A stretch of DNA of 64,000 nt from assembly GCF_020215645.1 (NCBI RefSeq), contig NZ_CP084058.1:7254001-7318000 (forward strand), written 5' to 3'. The stretch comes from Nonomuraea gerenzanensis (GTDB lineage: Bacteria > Actinomycetota > Actinomycetes > Streptosporangiales > Streptosporangiaceae). Of this stretch, positions 37,282-45,462 are shown one piece after another (position 1 is the stretch's first letter; each line of letters starts with the position of its first letter). Below the pieces are notes generated by a model. The model was not told the origin of the DNA. It did not search any database and worked only from the letters and a program-made list of their open reading frames with translations. Both the position numbers and the translations under genes were made by a program.

Positions 37282-38733
37282 TCAGAGCTCCGCGCCGAGC
37301 CCCAGCTCATCCACGACGACAGGCCCGCCGGTGAGCAGCGACTGGTTGGCGGCGATGCCGACGGCGACCGCCCGCAGGCCGTCGCGGTAGTCGGCGGCCC
37401 GGCCGAGCGGGTCGGGCCCGATGCGCAGGTCCCGGCGGAAGACGTCCATGAGCAGGATGGCGTCGCCACCGCCGTGGCCCCCGATGCCCGCGGGGATCGG
37501 CACCTCCTCGGGCCGCTGCCAGTGCCGCTGGACGACGAGGCGCTCGCCTTCCGGCCGCAGAGGGTCGTGCGCCCCGAGCGGGGTGGCCGACGGGTCGAGC
37601 ACCGCGTTGCCGTCGGCGTCCAGCTCGATGAAGCCGCGCTCGACGACCTCCAGCTCGGCACGCCCGGCGGTGCCGTTGACGGTGACGCGGTAGCCCTCCC
37701 AGGGGCTGTGCGCGTTGAGCGAGTACGTCAGCCGCGCACCCCGCCGATAGTCGACCAGGACGGCCATGTTGTCCTCGATCGTGATGCCGGGCGCGAACGG
37801 GTCCTGGTCGCGGCGGTAGCCGTCGTGCCGCTCGGCCTGCAGGTAGAGGGCGTCGAGGCGGGGGTCGGCGCGCAGGTCCAGGGAGAACGGGTCGCCGTGG
37901 GTGCCGGTGCCGCGCTCGGGGCGCTCCCCCATGCCGCGGGCGGCGGCGTTCTCGTCGCCGTAGAAGCGCAGCGCGCCGGAGGCGTAGACCTTGGCGGGGA
38001 TGTCGCCGAGCCACCAGTTGATCAGGTCGAAGTGGTGGCTGGCCTTGTGGATCAGCAGGCCGCCTGAGTTGCTCTTGTCGCGGTGCCAGCGGCGGAAGTA
38101 GTCGGCGCCGTGCACGGTGTCCAGCGCCCACTCGAAGTGCACGCTGGTCACCTCGCCGATCGTGCCTGAGGCGATCACCTGGCGCAGGGTGGAGTTGCGG
38201 GGGGCGTAGCGGTAGTTGAAGGTCATCACGACGTCGCGGCCGGTGTCGGCGACGGCCTTGGTGATCCGGCGGCACCCGTCGGCGTCGATGGTGAGCGGCT
38301 TCTCCACCACGACGTCCGCGCCGGCCCGCAGCGCCCGGTCGACGAGGTCGGCGTGGGTGCGGTCCAGGCTGGTGACGATGACGGTCTCGACGCGCTGCTC
38401 GGCGACCATCCGCTCCAGGTCGCCGGGCTCGTGGCGCGGCAGCCCGGCGGGGCCGCCGAGGCCCTGTGCGGCGCCGACCTGGGCGTCGTAGTAGTCGATG
38501 CGGGCCGGGTTCGGGTCCAGCCAGGCGACGAGCTCGCCCACGTCGGCGTGCTCGCCGGTCAGCGCGGCGACGTACATGCCGGCCCGGTGCCCGGTGCCCG
38601 CCACCGCGTAGCGGCGGCGGGCGCGCGAGGGCGGCGGGGCGGCGAACTGCGGCACCACGCCGGCGCCCGGTTCGGTGCTGGTGTGGGACGCGGGGGCGGG
38701 GGCAGTGGGGTTCTGGTCGACGGGGTGGGTCAC
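37282..38733 (-). CDS. Gfo/Idh/MocA-family oxidoreductase
   Basis: This 483-residue NAD(P)-dependent sugar or inositol dehydrogenase-like enzyme has a Rossmann start at about 41 (RYAVAGTGHRAGMYVAAL) after a long Pro/Ala-rich N-terminal extension. The EKP motif (VVVEKPLTID) and HKASHHFDLINWWLGD hold the catalytic Lys and His region. GTG 38733 follows AAGGACC. The N-terminal 40 residues are unusual for the family, so a later start is possible. It diverges from a LacI regulator and shares a TGAACGTTCA site with it. Confidence 0.9.
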   Translation of the reverse strand: MTHPVDQNPTAPAPASHTSTEPGAGVVPQFAAPPPSRARRRYAVAGTGHRAGMYVAALTGEHADVGELVAWLDPNPARIDYYDAQVGAAQGLGGPAGLPRHEPGDLERMVAEQRVETVIVTSLDRTHADLVDRALRAGADVVVEKPLTIDADGCRRITKAVADTGRDVVMTFNYRYAPRNSTLRQVIASGTIGEVTSVHFEWALDTVHGADYFRRWHRDKSNSGGLLIHKASHHFDLINWWLGDIPAKVYASGALRFYGDENAAARGMGERPERGTGTHGDPFSLDLRADPRLDALYLQAERHDGYRRDQDPFAPGITIEDNMAVLVDYRRGARLTYSLNAHSPWEGYRVTVNGTAGRAELEVVERGFIELDADGNAVLDPSATPLGAHDPLRPEGERLVVQRHWQRPEEVPIPAGIGGHGGGDAILLMDVFRRDLRIGPDPLGRAADYRDGLRAVAVGIAANQSLLTGGPVVVDELGLGAEL

Positions 38734-38754
38734 GAAGGTCCTTCTCGACTAAAG

Positions 38755-38790
38755 TGAACGTTCATCTTGGAACGCTAGTGAACGAACACT
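38755..38790. promoter_or_regulatory. LacI-type operators between the oxidoreductase and lacI genes
   Basis: TGAACGTTCA (38755-38764) is a perfect palindrome with the central CG of LacI-family operators. A second imperfect copy, AGTGAACGAACACT, lies at 38777-38790. Their placement in the 139-bp divergent gap suggests control of both genes. Confidence 0.65.
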
Positions 38791-38872
38791 CAAGGGTCAA
38801 GGACGGCCTCCCCGAAGTCCCTGTACGCTGAACGCGCGTACCAGACGGCCCGGCCCGAGCGAGGAGCACCAC

Positions 38873-39889
38873 GTGAGCAAGGGCGCGACCGCGAAGCGGC
38901 CGACCATCATGGAGGTCGCGCGGCTCGCCGGCGTGTCCCACCAGACGGTGTCGCGTTACCTGAAGTTCAACGGCGACGGCATGCGGCCGGCGACCAGCGA
39001 GCGCATCAAGACGGCGATCGAGCAGCTCGACTACCGACCCAACCTGGTCGCCCGCGCCATGCGCAACCGCCGCACCGGCCGGCTGGCGATCCTCCTGCCC
39101 GCCGGCACCGCCGTCAGCTCCTTGGAGCTGCTGTCCGGCGCCACCGCGTCGGCCCACGAGGCGGGCTACGTGGTCGAGGTCGTCACGCTGGGCGGTGCTT
39201 CGCGCACCTGGTCGCAGCGGGCGCTGGAGCTGTCCGATTCCGGGCTGTTCGAGGGCATCCTGTCGCTGACGCCGATGCCCCTGCCCACCCAGCGGCCCGG
39301 CAGCGTGCCGATCGTCGTGTCCCCCGACTACGACGATCACATGCGCGGCGTCGGGGAGCTCGCCGACGCCTCCCACCTGGCCGAGCTGGTCGAACGGCTG
39401 GCCGCGTACGGGCACCGGCGGTTCATGCACCTGGCGGGCGACTACGCGCACACCTCGGCGCGCCGGCGCAGGCAGGTCTATCTCGACACCCTGGGGCGGC
39501 TGGGGCTGGAGTCGTACACGGTGGCCGACTGCGGCTGGTCGGCGCAGGCGGCGCGGCAGGCGGTGCTCGATCTTCCGGGTGGCAGCGGGGTCACGGCGAT
39601 CATCGGGGCGAATGACCTGGTGGCGGCGGGGGCGATTCGGGGGGCCTGGGAGCGTGGGTGGCGGGTGCCGGGGGACGTGAGTGTCACGGGGTGGGACAAC
39701 AATCCGGTGACCGAGTTCCTGCCGCCGGCGCTCACCACCGTGGATGTGGATCATGAGAGGCTGGGGCGGCGGGTGGTGGGGCGGCTGTTGGCTGCGTTGC
39801 GGGGTGAGGCGGCGCCTGATGAGGATGAGCGGCTTACGCGGGTGATCTGGCGCGAGTCGACCGGTCCCGCTCCCGACCGGGCGCACTGA
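38873..39889 (+). CDS. LacI-family transcriptional regulator
   Basis: This 338-residue regulator has a LacI helix-turn-helix (TIMEVARLAGVSHQTVSRYL), hinge helix (RPNLVARAMRNRRTG) and periplasmic-binding-like sugar domain (GVTAIIGANDLVAAGAIRGA, DVSVTGWDNNP). GTG 38873 follows GAGGAGC. The bound sugar is unknown. It probably represses the divergent oxidoreductase through TGAACGTTCA. Confidence 0.93.
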   Translation: MSKGATAKRPTIMEVARLAGVSHQTVSRYLKFNGDGMRPATSERIKTAIEQLDYRPNLVARAMRNRRTGRLAILLPAGTAVSSLELLSGATASAHEAGYVVEVVTLGGASRTWSQRALELSDSGLFEGILSLTPMPLPTQRPGSVPIVVSPDYDDHMRGVGELADASHLAELVERLAAYGHRRFMHLAGDYAHTSARRRRQVYLDTLGRLGLESYTVADCGWSAQAARQAVLDLPGGSGVTAIIGANDLVAAGAIRGAWERGWRVPGDVSVTGWDNNPVTEFLPPALTTVDVDHERLGRRVVGRLLAALRGEAAPDEDERLTRVIWRESTGPAPDRAH

Positions 39890-39925
39890 GCCTCTGCCTT
39901 CGGCGGGCTGGCATCGGCGCTCGCG

Positions 39926-39961
39926 GTGATCGTTCACTCTCAGATGGCAGTGAACGATCAC
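39926..39961. terminator. Inverted repeat between convergent lacI and hxlR genes
   Basis: GTGATCGTTCACT (39926-39938) and its inverse AGTGAACGATCAC (39949-39961) form a 13-bp perfect stem with a 10-nt loop, 37 bp after lacI. It probably ends transcription from one or both sides. Each arm also resembles the TGAACGTTCA operator of this locus, so a LacI auxiliary site is possible. Confidence 0.55.
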
Positions 39962-40223
39962 TCTGCCGGGCCGATCAGGAAGGACAGGGACAGGCGGGGC
40001 AGGCCCTGAGCGAGGGCGTCACCGGGCGCAGGGCGGGCGCGAGCGTGGGGCGGGACGAGAAGAACGCGGGATCGTCGCGAGGCGGCGGCGCGGGGCGACG
40101 CAAGCGCGGGGCGACGCAAGCGCGGGGCGAAGGCTCTGGACGGTGTGGGCGTGGGCGGCGTGAGCGGGGGCTGGGCGAGCCGCGTGGGTGGGGTCGAGGT
40201 CGTGGGTGGGGTCGGGTGCCGGC
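39962..40223. repeat. Non-coding GC-rich gap with short tandem repeats
   Basis: I see no gene here. A 16-bp unit (CGCGGGGCGACGCAAG) is repeated about 2.6 times at 40090-40131, and GTGGGTGGGGTCG occurs twice near 40190-40216. These are low-complexity repeats with no coding pattern on either strand. Confidence 0.5.
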
Positions 40224-40733
40224 TCACTCGTCCTCGGGCATGAGGCCGGCGCGCCTGGCCAGCACCACGGTTCCCGGGCCGGAGGCGGCGCCCGGTCCTG
40301 GTAGCGCCGTCACGTTGGTGGCGGTGGCCGGTTCGCCGCAGGCCGAGCAGCAGACCTGGGGGGTGAATTCGGCGCCGCACTCCTGGTGCAGGAGGCGGAC
40401 CGGCGGGCCGCCGGCCGGGGTCGCCCACTTGTCGCCCCAGGCCATCAGCGCCATCAGGACCGGCACCAGCTCGCCGCCGGCCTCCGTGAGGTGGTACTCG
40501 TGCCGCGGCGGCCGCTCCTGGTACGCCCGGCGCTCCACGATGCCGTCGGTGACCAGCGTCTCCAGGCGGCGGGTGAGCAGGTTGCGGGCGATGCCGAGGT
40601 TCTCCGCGAGCTCGTCGAAGCGATGCAGGCCGAGGTAGAGGTCGCGCACGATCAGCGGCGTCCACCACTCGCCGACGCGTTCCAGGGACTGCCCGATCGA
40701 GCAGTGCATCTGGGCGAAGCTGGTCCGTTGCAT
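40224..40733 (-). CDS. HxlR-family transcriptional regulator with C-terminal Cys cluster
   Basis: This 169-residue protein has the HxlR winged helix (HCSIGQSLERVGEWWTPLIVRDL, GIARNLLTRRLETL). The C-terminal extension has LHQECGAEF and CCSACGEP, a possible zinc-ribbon-like cluster. HxlR proteins often sense electrophiles or oxidants through Cys. ATG 40733 is preferred to GTG 40739; the message may be nearly leaderless (TACACT just upstream). It diverges from a tautomerase gene. Confidence 0.88.
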   Translation of the reverse strand: MQRTSFAQMHCSIGQSLERVGEWWTPLIVRDLYLGLHRFDELAENLGIARNLLTRRLETLVTDGIVERRAYQERPPRHEYHLTEAGGELVPVLMALMAWGDKWATPAGGPPVRLLHQECGAEFTPQVCCSACGEPATATNVTALPGPGAASGPGTVVLARRAGLMPEDE

Positions 40734-40757
40734 GTTCACAGTGTAGAGGGTTGCTTG

Positions 40758-40799
40758 ATTAAACCCGTCGCTGTACGTTGCGAAGGGTGAGGGTTTAAT
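40758..40799. promoter_or_regulatory. ATTAAACCC ... GGGTTTAAT inverted repeat, HxlR operator candidate
   Basis: A 9-bp perfect inverted repeat (40758-40766 and 40791-40799, spacer 24) fills the 80-bp divergent gap between the HxlR and tautomerase genes. It is AT-rich against a GC-rich background. The right arm ends 14 bp before the tautomerase start. Confidence 0.5.
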
Positions 40800-40813
40800 G
40801 AAAGGACTTACTC

Positions 40814-41248
40814 ATGCCGTTCGTAGAGCTGTTCCTTCCCAAGGGCTCGCTCGATCAGGAGCAGCGCGAGAAGATCGGCGGGAGGCTGGTCTCGGAGGTG
40901 ATGATCGCCGAGGGCGCCCCGGACAACGAGATCGCCAGGGCCATCTCCTGGCTGGTCGTGAACGAGATCGACGCCTGGTTCGTGGGCGGCCGGCCGCTGC
41001 CCGCCGGGGAGAAGCCGAAGTACGTGGTGCGGGTGGGGGTGCCCGCCGGGTCCATGGACGACGGCAAGCGCCGTGACATCGTGCGGCGCGTCACGCGGGT
41101 GCTCGCGGACGCCGACGCCGATCCGGGACGGTTCGCCCAGCCCACCGCCGCGTGGGTGCACATCGACGAGATCCCGGAGGGCAACTGGGGGGCGGGCGGC
41201 GAGATCGTCCGCATCGAGGACATCGCGGCCCTGGTGATCGGCGCCTAG
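40814..41248 (+). CDS. 4-oxalocrotonate-tautomerase-fold protein
   Basis: This 144-residue protein starts MPFVELFLPKGSLDQEQREKI, exposing Pro2, the catalytic base of the tautomerase superfamily after Met removal. Its length suits two fused 4-OT-like repeats (about 1-60 and 65-140). It may act on enol or halogenated small molecules. Expression is probably controlled by the divergent HxlR protein. Confidence 0.82.
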   Translation: MPFVELFLPKGSLDQEQREKIGGRLVSEVMIAEGAPDNEIARAISWLVVNEIDAWFVGGRPLPAGEKPKYVVRVGVPAGSMDDGKRRDIVRRVTRVLADADADPGRFAQPTAAWVHIDEIPEGNWGAGGEIVRIEDIAALVIGA

Positions 41249-41304
41249 CCACCGTTCCGTTACCAGGGGGCTCCCTCGGCGCCGCCCCGCTTCAGGCATT
41301 CCAC

Positions 41305-41472
41305 GCGATGTCCGAAGACGTCCGCAAGCGCCAGGTCACCTCCGGAGACGTCCGCGCAAGCGCCACGTCACATCCGGAGACGTCCGCAAGCGCCAGGTGG
41401 CGTCCGGAGACGTCCCGCAGGGACGGTCAGAGACGTCTCGGACATCACACCTGACGTCCGAAGACGTCTCCT
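41305..41472. repeat. Degenerate 30-34 bp tandem repeats with GACGTC core
   Basis: About four to five imperfect copies of a unit beginning TCCGGAGACGTCCGCAAGCG are arrayed between convergent genes, with drift toward the right end (GGAGACGTCC, AGAGACGTCTC, AAGACGTCTCC). Each carries the palindrome GACGTC. No start, ribosome site or conserved protein is visible. It is a minisatellite-like array of unknown role. Confidence 0.6.
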
Positions 41473-41505
41473 CAGAGGGTCCAAGGACGCCCGCACCGTC
41501 CGAGG

Positions 41506-41955
41506 TCACCAGGTCTTGCCGGCCTGCTCCCCCGTAGCCCGGTTGATCCGGTTGAACATGTTCGTCAGCGAGACCTCCAGCAGGATCGAGGGGAGCTGCC
41601 GGTCGTCGAAGTGGGCGGCGGCGGCCTCCCAGATCTCGTCGGTGACGCCCGGGGCGCCGTCCTGGATCCGGGTGGCGGCCTCGGCCAGCGCGAGCGCCGC
41701 CCGCTCCGCGTCGGTGAAGAACGGCGTCTCGCGCCACGCGACCACGCTGTGCAGCCGCTCGTCGCTCTCCCCGTGCTTCCTGGCCGAGTGGACGGCGGCG
41801 TACACGCACGGGCTGCAGCCGTTGATCTGGCTGACCCGCAGGTGGACCAGGTCCATCACGAGCGGGGCGACGCCGCTGGAGTGGATCGCCTTGTACAGGT
41901 GCTGGATCGCGGTGGTGACGTCGGCGTTCGGCTCGCTCTTCAGTCGTGCTTCCAT
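41506..41955 (-). CDS. Carboxymuconolactone-decarboxylase/AhpD-type protein with CxxC
   Basis: This 149-residue protein has the AhpD-like redox motif INGCSPCVYAAVHSARK (Cys47, Cys50) and VVAWRETPFFTDAERAAL. It probably acts as a thiol peroxidase or reductant partner. ATG 41955 follows GGAG. It is divergent from an ECF sigma factor with a SnoaL-like tail. Such sigma factors (ECF41 type) are typically encoded next to CMD-family genes, which are their known targets. Confidence 0.93.
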   Translation of the reverse strand: MEARLKSEPNADVTTAIQHLYKAIHSSGVAPLVMDLVHLRVSQINGCSPCVYAAVHSARKHGESDERLHSVVAWRETPFFTDAERAALALAEAATRIQDGAPGVTDEIWEAAAAHFDDRQLPSILLEVSLTNMFNRINRATGEQAGKTW

Positions 41956-42038
41956 CGTTGGTGCTCCTTCATCGGTTACGTGGGCCCTTCCGGGCCCGTC
42001 ATCCCTCATGACGGAGCAGTACGGAGGAAGGTAACGAC

Positions 42039-42947
42039 ATGTCCGAGACCAGCCCGGCGGACCTGGTGGCCGCGGCGTTCGAGGCGCAGCGCGACCGGCT
42101 GCGCGCGGTGGCCTACCGCATGCTCGGCTCGCACGCCGACGCCGACGACGTGGTGCAGGAGGCCTGGCTGCGGCTCTCCCGCCAGGACGCGGCGGCGATC
42201 GCGAACCTCGCCGGCTGGCTGACCACCGTGGTCGGCCGGATCAGCCTGGACGTCCTGCGCTCGCGCCAGACCCGCCCCGAGGCGTCCTACGACGACGGGC
42301 TGCCCGAGCTGGAGACGGCGGTGGACGACGGCCGCGCGCCGGAGGACGACGTGGCGCTCGCCGACTCGGTCGGGCTGGCGCTGCTGGTCGTGCTGGAGTC
42401 GCTCGGGCCGAGCGAGCGGCTGGCGTTCGTGCTGCACGACCTGTTCGCGGTGCCGTTCGACGAGATCGGGCAGATTCTCGGCAGGTCCGCCGACGCCGCC
42501 AAGATGCTCGCCAGCCGCGCCCGCAGGAAGGTGCGGACGGGCGAGCGGCCGGCGTCCGCCGGACGGGAGCACCGGGAGGCGGTGCAGGCCTTCCTGACGG
42601 CGGCTCGGCAGGGGGATTTCGAGGGGCTGTTGCGGGTGCTCGATCCCGAGGTGCGGCTGGTCACCGACACTCCCGGCGGCTTGGTGGTCACGCTCGGCGC
42701 CACCGAGGTGGCTTCCAGCGCGAAGCTGGCCTCCGGGGCGGCGACGCGCGGTGGTTGGGTGCTCGTGGACGGCCTGCCCGCGATCGTGGCGTGGCGGGAG
42801 GACGGCAGCCCGCTGTCGCTCATGACGTTCACCGTGGTGCGGGGCCGGATCGCGGGGATCACGGTGGTGGTCGATCCGGTGAAGCTGGCGGCGATGGATC
42901 TGCACGGCACGGGGCCGGACAACCCGCCGGCCCCCGTCGACAGCTGA
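42039..42947 (+). CDS. ECF sigma factor with C-terminal SnoaL-like domain (ECF41/SigJ type)
   Basis: This 302-residue sigma factor has sigma2 (about 8-75: AYRMLGSHADADDVVQEAWL), an LPELETAV linker and sigma4 (about 105-165: LGPSERLAFVLHDLFAVPFDEIGQ, SADAAKMLASRARRKV). A fused SnoaL-like domain (about 180-295) ends VVVDPVKLA, close to the NPDKL motif of ECF41. In this group the tail, not a separate anti-sigma factor, controls activity. It faces the CxxC CMD gene, its likely target; DoxX lies downstream. Confidence 0.92.
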   Translation: MSETSPADLVAAAFEAQRDRLRAVAYRMLGSHADADDVVQEAWLRLSRQDAAAIANLAGWLTTVVGRISLDVLRSRQTRPEASYDDGLPELETAVDDGRAPEDDVALADSVGLALLVVLESLGPSERLAFVLHDLFAVPFDEIGQILGRSADAAKMLASRARRKVRTGERPASAGREHREAVQAFLTAARQGDFEGLLRVLDPEVRLVTDTPGGLVVTLGATEVASSAKLASGAATRGGWVLVDGLPAIVAWREDGSPLSLMTFTVVRGRIAGITVVVDPVKLAAMDLHGTGPDNPPAPVDS

Positions 42948-43068
42948 GGAGCGCCGCCAGGCTGGGGCTCCCACGGGCCGACCGCCGGGCCGGTGCGCCG
43001 AAGGGCCGCTGGAACGGCAGACGGCCGCCGGGCTGATGCCCTGGCGGCCGTCGGTGTCCCGCGCCTGT

Positions 43069-43539
43069 TCACGCCATCCGGTCCCGGGCGGGGACCAGGC
43101 GGGCGCCCAGGGCGCGGGCGCCGATCACCATGGCCGCCGCGGCCAGGACGATGTCCTTGAAGATGTACTGGGCCTCAAGGGTGGGCGCACCGGGGAAGAG
43201 GTTCGTGAAGAAGAACACGTACGGGGCGAAGAAGCCGGCCAGCGCCCCCGTCATCACCACCAGCCCCGTCTTCAGCAGCTTGCCGGTCACCAGGGTGAGC
43301 CCGATGAAGACCTCCATCGCGGCGATCACGGCCTGGGCGGCGTAGCCCGACAGCAGGCCGAGGGAGAGCTTCTCCAGCGTGGCCACCGACAGCGCCTCCG
43401 CCGGGCTCACCCCCGGGAAGAACTTCAGCGTGCCGAAGGCCACGAAGACCAGCCCGAGACTGACCCGCAGGACGTCGATGCTGTGCCGGGCCAGCCAGCC
43501 GGACAGTCTGGTGATCATGGTTTCGATGGTGGCGGTCAT
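43069..43539 (-). CDS. DoxX/DUF417-like small membrane protein
   Basis: This 156-residue protein has four hydrophobic helices. VLRVSLGLVFVAFGTLKFFPG near the N-terminus is typical of DoxX/YkgB-like proteins. Such proteins are linked to redox stress. ATG 43539 follows AGGGGAGC. It is convergent with the sigma factor gene and could belong to the same redox response. Confidence 0.85.
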   Translation of the reverse strand: MTATIETMITRLSGWLARHSIDVLRVSLGLVFVAFGTLKFFPGVSPAEALSVATLEKLSLGLLSGYAAQAVIAAMEVFIGLTLVTGKLLKTGLVVMTGALAGFFAPYVFFFTNLFPGAPTLEAQYIFKDIVLAAAAMVIGARALGARLVPARDRMA

Positions 43540-43693
43540 GTCGTGCTCCCCTGTCGCTCGAGGTCGTTTCCGTCTGTGGGTAAGACTCGCGAAAGCGGCG
43601 GCGGGGGTCGTCGGGCCGTGGGAGACACCTGGGCTACGTCCTCGCACGTACGCGGGGGTCGGTACGTACCGCAGCGGGCCTCAGGGGTTCGCC

Positions 43694-43965
43694 CTAGGGG
43701 AAGGCGATCACCAGGTCGGGACGTACGCCGGCGGTGGTAGGCGGCGGGTCAGAGATGATCGGCGGTGTGCCGTTGGCCAGGACGTCGCGCAGCACGAGGT
43801 CCCGCACGTGCTCCACCACGCTGGGGGTGGCGATGGTGCCGACGTCCACGTCGGTCAGGGTGACGCCGGTGATCGGCGCGATCGCGCAGGTTCAGTGCCC
43901 GGTCGGCGGTGCGCACGGTCATGTCGCGCGCGCCGATCCCGCCCACCACGGGGATGCCATGTCAA
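43694..43965 (-). pseudogene. Frameshifted C-terminal remnant of a GH28-like beta-helix enzyme
   Basis: On the minus strand, GGIGARDMTVRTADRALNL reads in one frame. After a shift near 43885, IAPITGVTLTDVDVGTIATP and VVEHVRDLVLRDVLANG continue in another frame to a stop at 43694. The pattern matches the end of polygalacturonase-type (GH28) beta-helix proteins. The N-terminal bulk of the gene is missing. Confidence 0.6.
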
Positions 43966-44038
43966 CCCCTTGCACTGATCCAGAGCACAGCACCCCGGGA
44001 ACAGGCCGCAACCGGTTGCAGGATCGCCTCGGCGCGAC

Positions 44039-44510
44039 GTCAGCGGTCCTCCACGTCGGGGCCAGGCGGCCCGACGGGCCGAACCCGCGCATGTGGGAGC
44101 TCGCCGGCGCCTCGCACGCCGACACCTACCGCAACACCACCGGCCGCTTCGACCTCACCCGCGCCACGCCCCGGGAGCTGGCCGCCGCGCTGGCCCCGGC
44201 CACCCGCGTGATCGGCATGGACCTGCTGCACCTGGCCGACTCCGGCCCCCAGCACCACTACGTCGCCAAGGCGGCGGTCCGGCGGCTCGACGCGTGGGTG
44301 CGCGAGGCCGTCCGCCGCCGCACGCTCCCCCGCCGGCCACCGGGCCGGTCGTTCTCTCCGCTCTCCTGGAGAGTCTGTACGGCGAGGACGGTTACCTGCC
44401 CGCCTTCGAGGGCCACTGACGACGCCGTTGCCCGGGGGTTCCTTCTCGCGGACGACGCGCCGTCGATCAAGGCCCTGGCTGCGGCGGCGATGGAGCTCAG
44501 GGCGCCGTGA
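44039..44510 (+). pseudogene. Decayed alpha/beta hydrolase (Abhydrolase_10-like) C-terminus
   Basis: MWELAGASHADTY, GPQHHYVAKAAVRRLDAWVREA and, at the end, DDAVARGFLLADDAPSIKALAAAAM fit the C-terminal third of the alpha/beta hydrolase domain family. The middle (LLESLYGEDGYLPAFEGH, about 44360-44417) is in a different frame, showing at least two frameshifts. No start exists. Together with the GH28 remnant this makes a 0.8 kb graveyard. Confidence 0.65.
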
Positions 44511-44541
44511 GCCCTCCTGTTCCGAGGGCGGCTCGTGGTCC

Positions 44542-45462
44542 TCAGACGCTCAGCACCTTGCGGAGCAGCTCGCCGAACTGGGCGGGGTGCGTGGTCAGGC
44601 CCACGTGGCCGCCCGGGAAGTGCACCAGCTCCGCGCCTGACCGCTCGGCCAGGCAGGCGACGGCGCGGTAGGGCAGCTCGCCGCGCGAGTCCTCGCCGGC
44701 CGCGAGCACGAGCCGGTCCGACAGGGCGTGCAGGCGCTCCACGTCGGGGGTGTAGGCCATGAAGCTCGGCACGATCCGCCCGAGGAAGTACGGCATGTCC
44801 GCCATCGTCCGTTCCGCCCGCGCCGCCGCCTCCGGTGGCAACTCGGCGACCGCCGGCGCTGCGGCGGGCTCAGCGGCGGGCTCAGCGGCCCCCGCAGCGG
44901 CCTGCGCAGCGGCGGCCGGCGGAGCGGCCCCGGTGGAGGCGGCGGCGCCTGGGGAGGCGGGGCGGCTGAGACCTGCCGCGAAGACGGCCGCCGCGGGCAT
45001 CAGCCCCTCCCGTTCGAAGGTCTCCTGGACCCGGGCCAGCATCGCCCGATGCGTGGCCGCGTCCGGCAGCACCTCCACCACCGGCGGCTCGTGCGCCACG
45101 ACGCGCTCGACCCGCTCAGGATGGCTGACGAGCAGATGCAACGCGACGATCGCCCCCGAACTGCACCCCGCCACCCGAGCGGGCGCATCCGGCGACAGCA
45201 ACTCCAGCAGCCGATAGGCGTCATCGGCATGCTGCCCGACCGACTGCCGGGCTTCGGGATCATCCAGCGGGCTGCGGGACAGCCCGCGCGGGTCGTAGGA
45301 CACCACCGTGTACTCGGTGGCCAACTCGCCCGCGACGCCGTCGAACGAGGCCGCGCCGCCCGTGCCGCCGGGGATCAGCAGCAGGAGCGGGCCGCTGCCG
45401 CGCACCTCGTAACGCAGGTCGGCGCCGTCCACCCGCAGGTGGCCGATGGTGGGGCCGGTCAT
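44542..45462 (-). CDS. Alpha/beta hydrolase
   Basis: This 306-residue hydrolase has an oxyanion region LLLIPGGTGGAASFD, a nucleophile elbow VAGCSSGAIVAL (Ser in CSSGA) and C-terminal His in FPGGHVGLTTHPAQF. A lid region of about 45 residues is extremely Ala-rich (AAAAQAAAGAAEPAAEPAAAP), probably from repeat expansion. Its ATG overlaps the tetR stop (ATGA), so it is the second gene of a tetR-hydrolase operon. Confidence 0.9.
   Translation of the reverse strand: MTGPTIGHLRVDGADLRYEVRGSGPLLLLIPGGTGGAASFDGVAGELATEYTVVSYDPRGLSRSPLDDPEARQSVGQHADDAYRLLELLSPDAPARVAGCSSGAIVALHLLVSHPERVERVVAHEPPVVEVLPDAATHRAMLARVQETFEREGLMPAAAVFAAGLSRPASPGAAASTGAAPPAAAAQAAAGAAEPAAEPAAAPAVAELPPEAAARAERTMADMPYFLGRIVPSFMAYTPDVERLHALSDRLVLAAGEDSRGELPYRAVACLAERSGAELVHFPGGHVGLTTHPAQFGELLRKVLSV

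Noticed and set aside
39926..39961. Inverted repeat as an insertion-sequence end or att site
   Set aside because: There is no transposase or integrase nearby and no target duplication; a terminator or operator explains it better.
41305..41472. Tandem repeats as a CRISPR array
   Set aside because: The repeats adjoin without unique spacers, are degenerate, and no cas gene is present.
44093..44419. Alternative frames in the hydrolase remnant as real small genes
   Set aside because: Each frame matches only a piece of one known domain; a frameshifted pseudogene explains all pieces.
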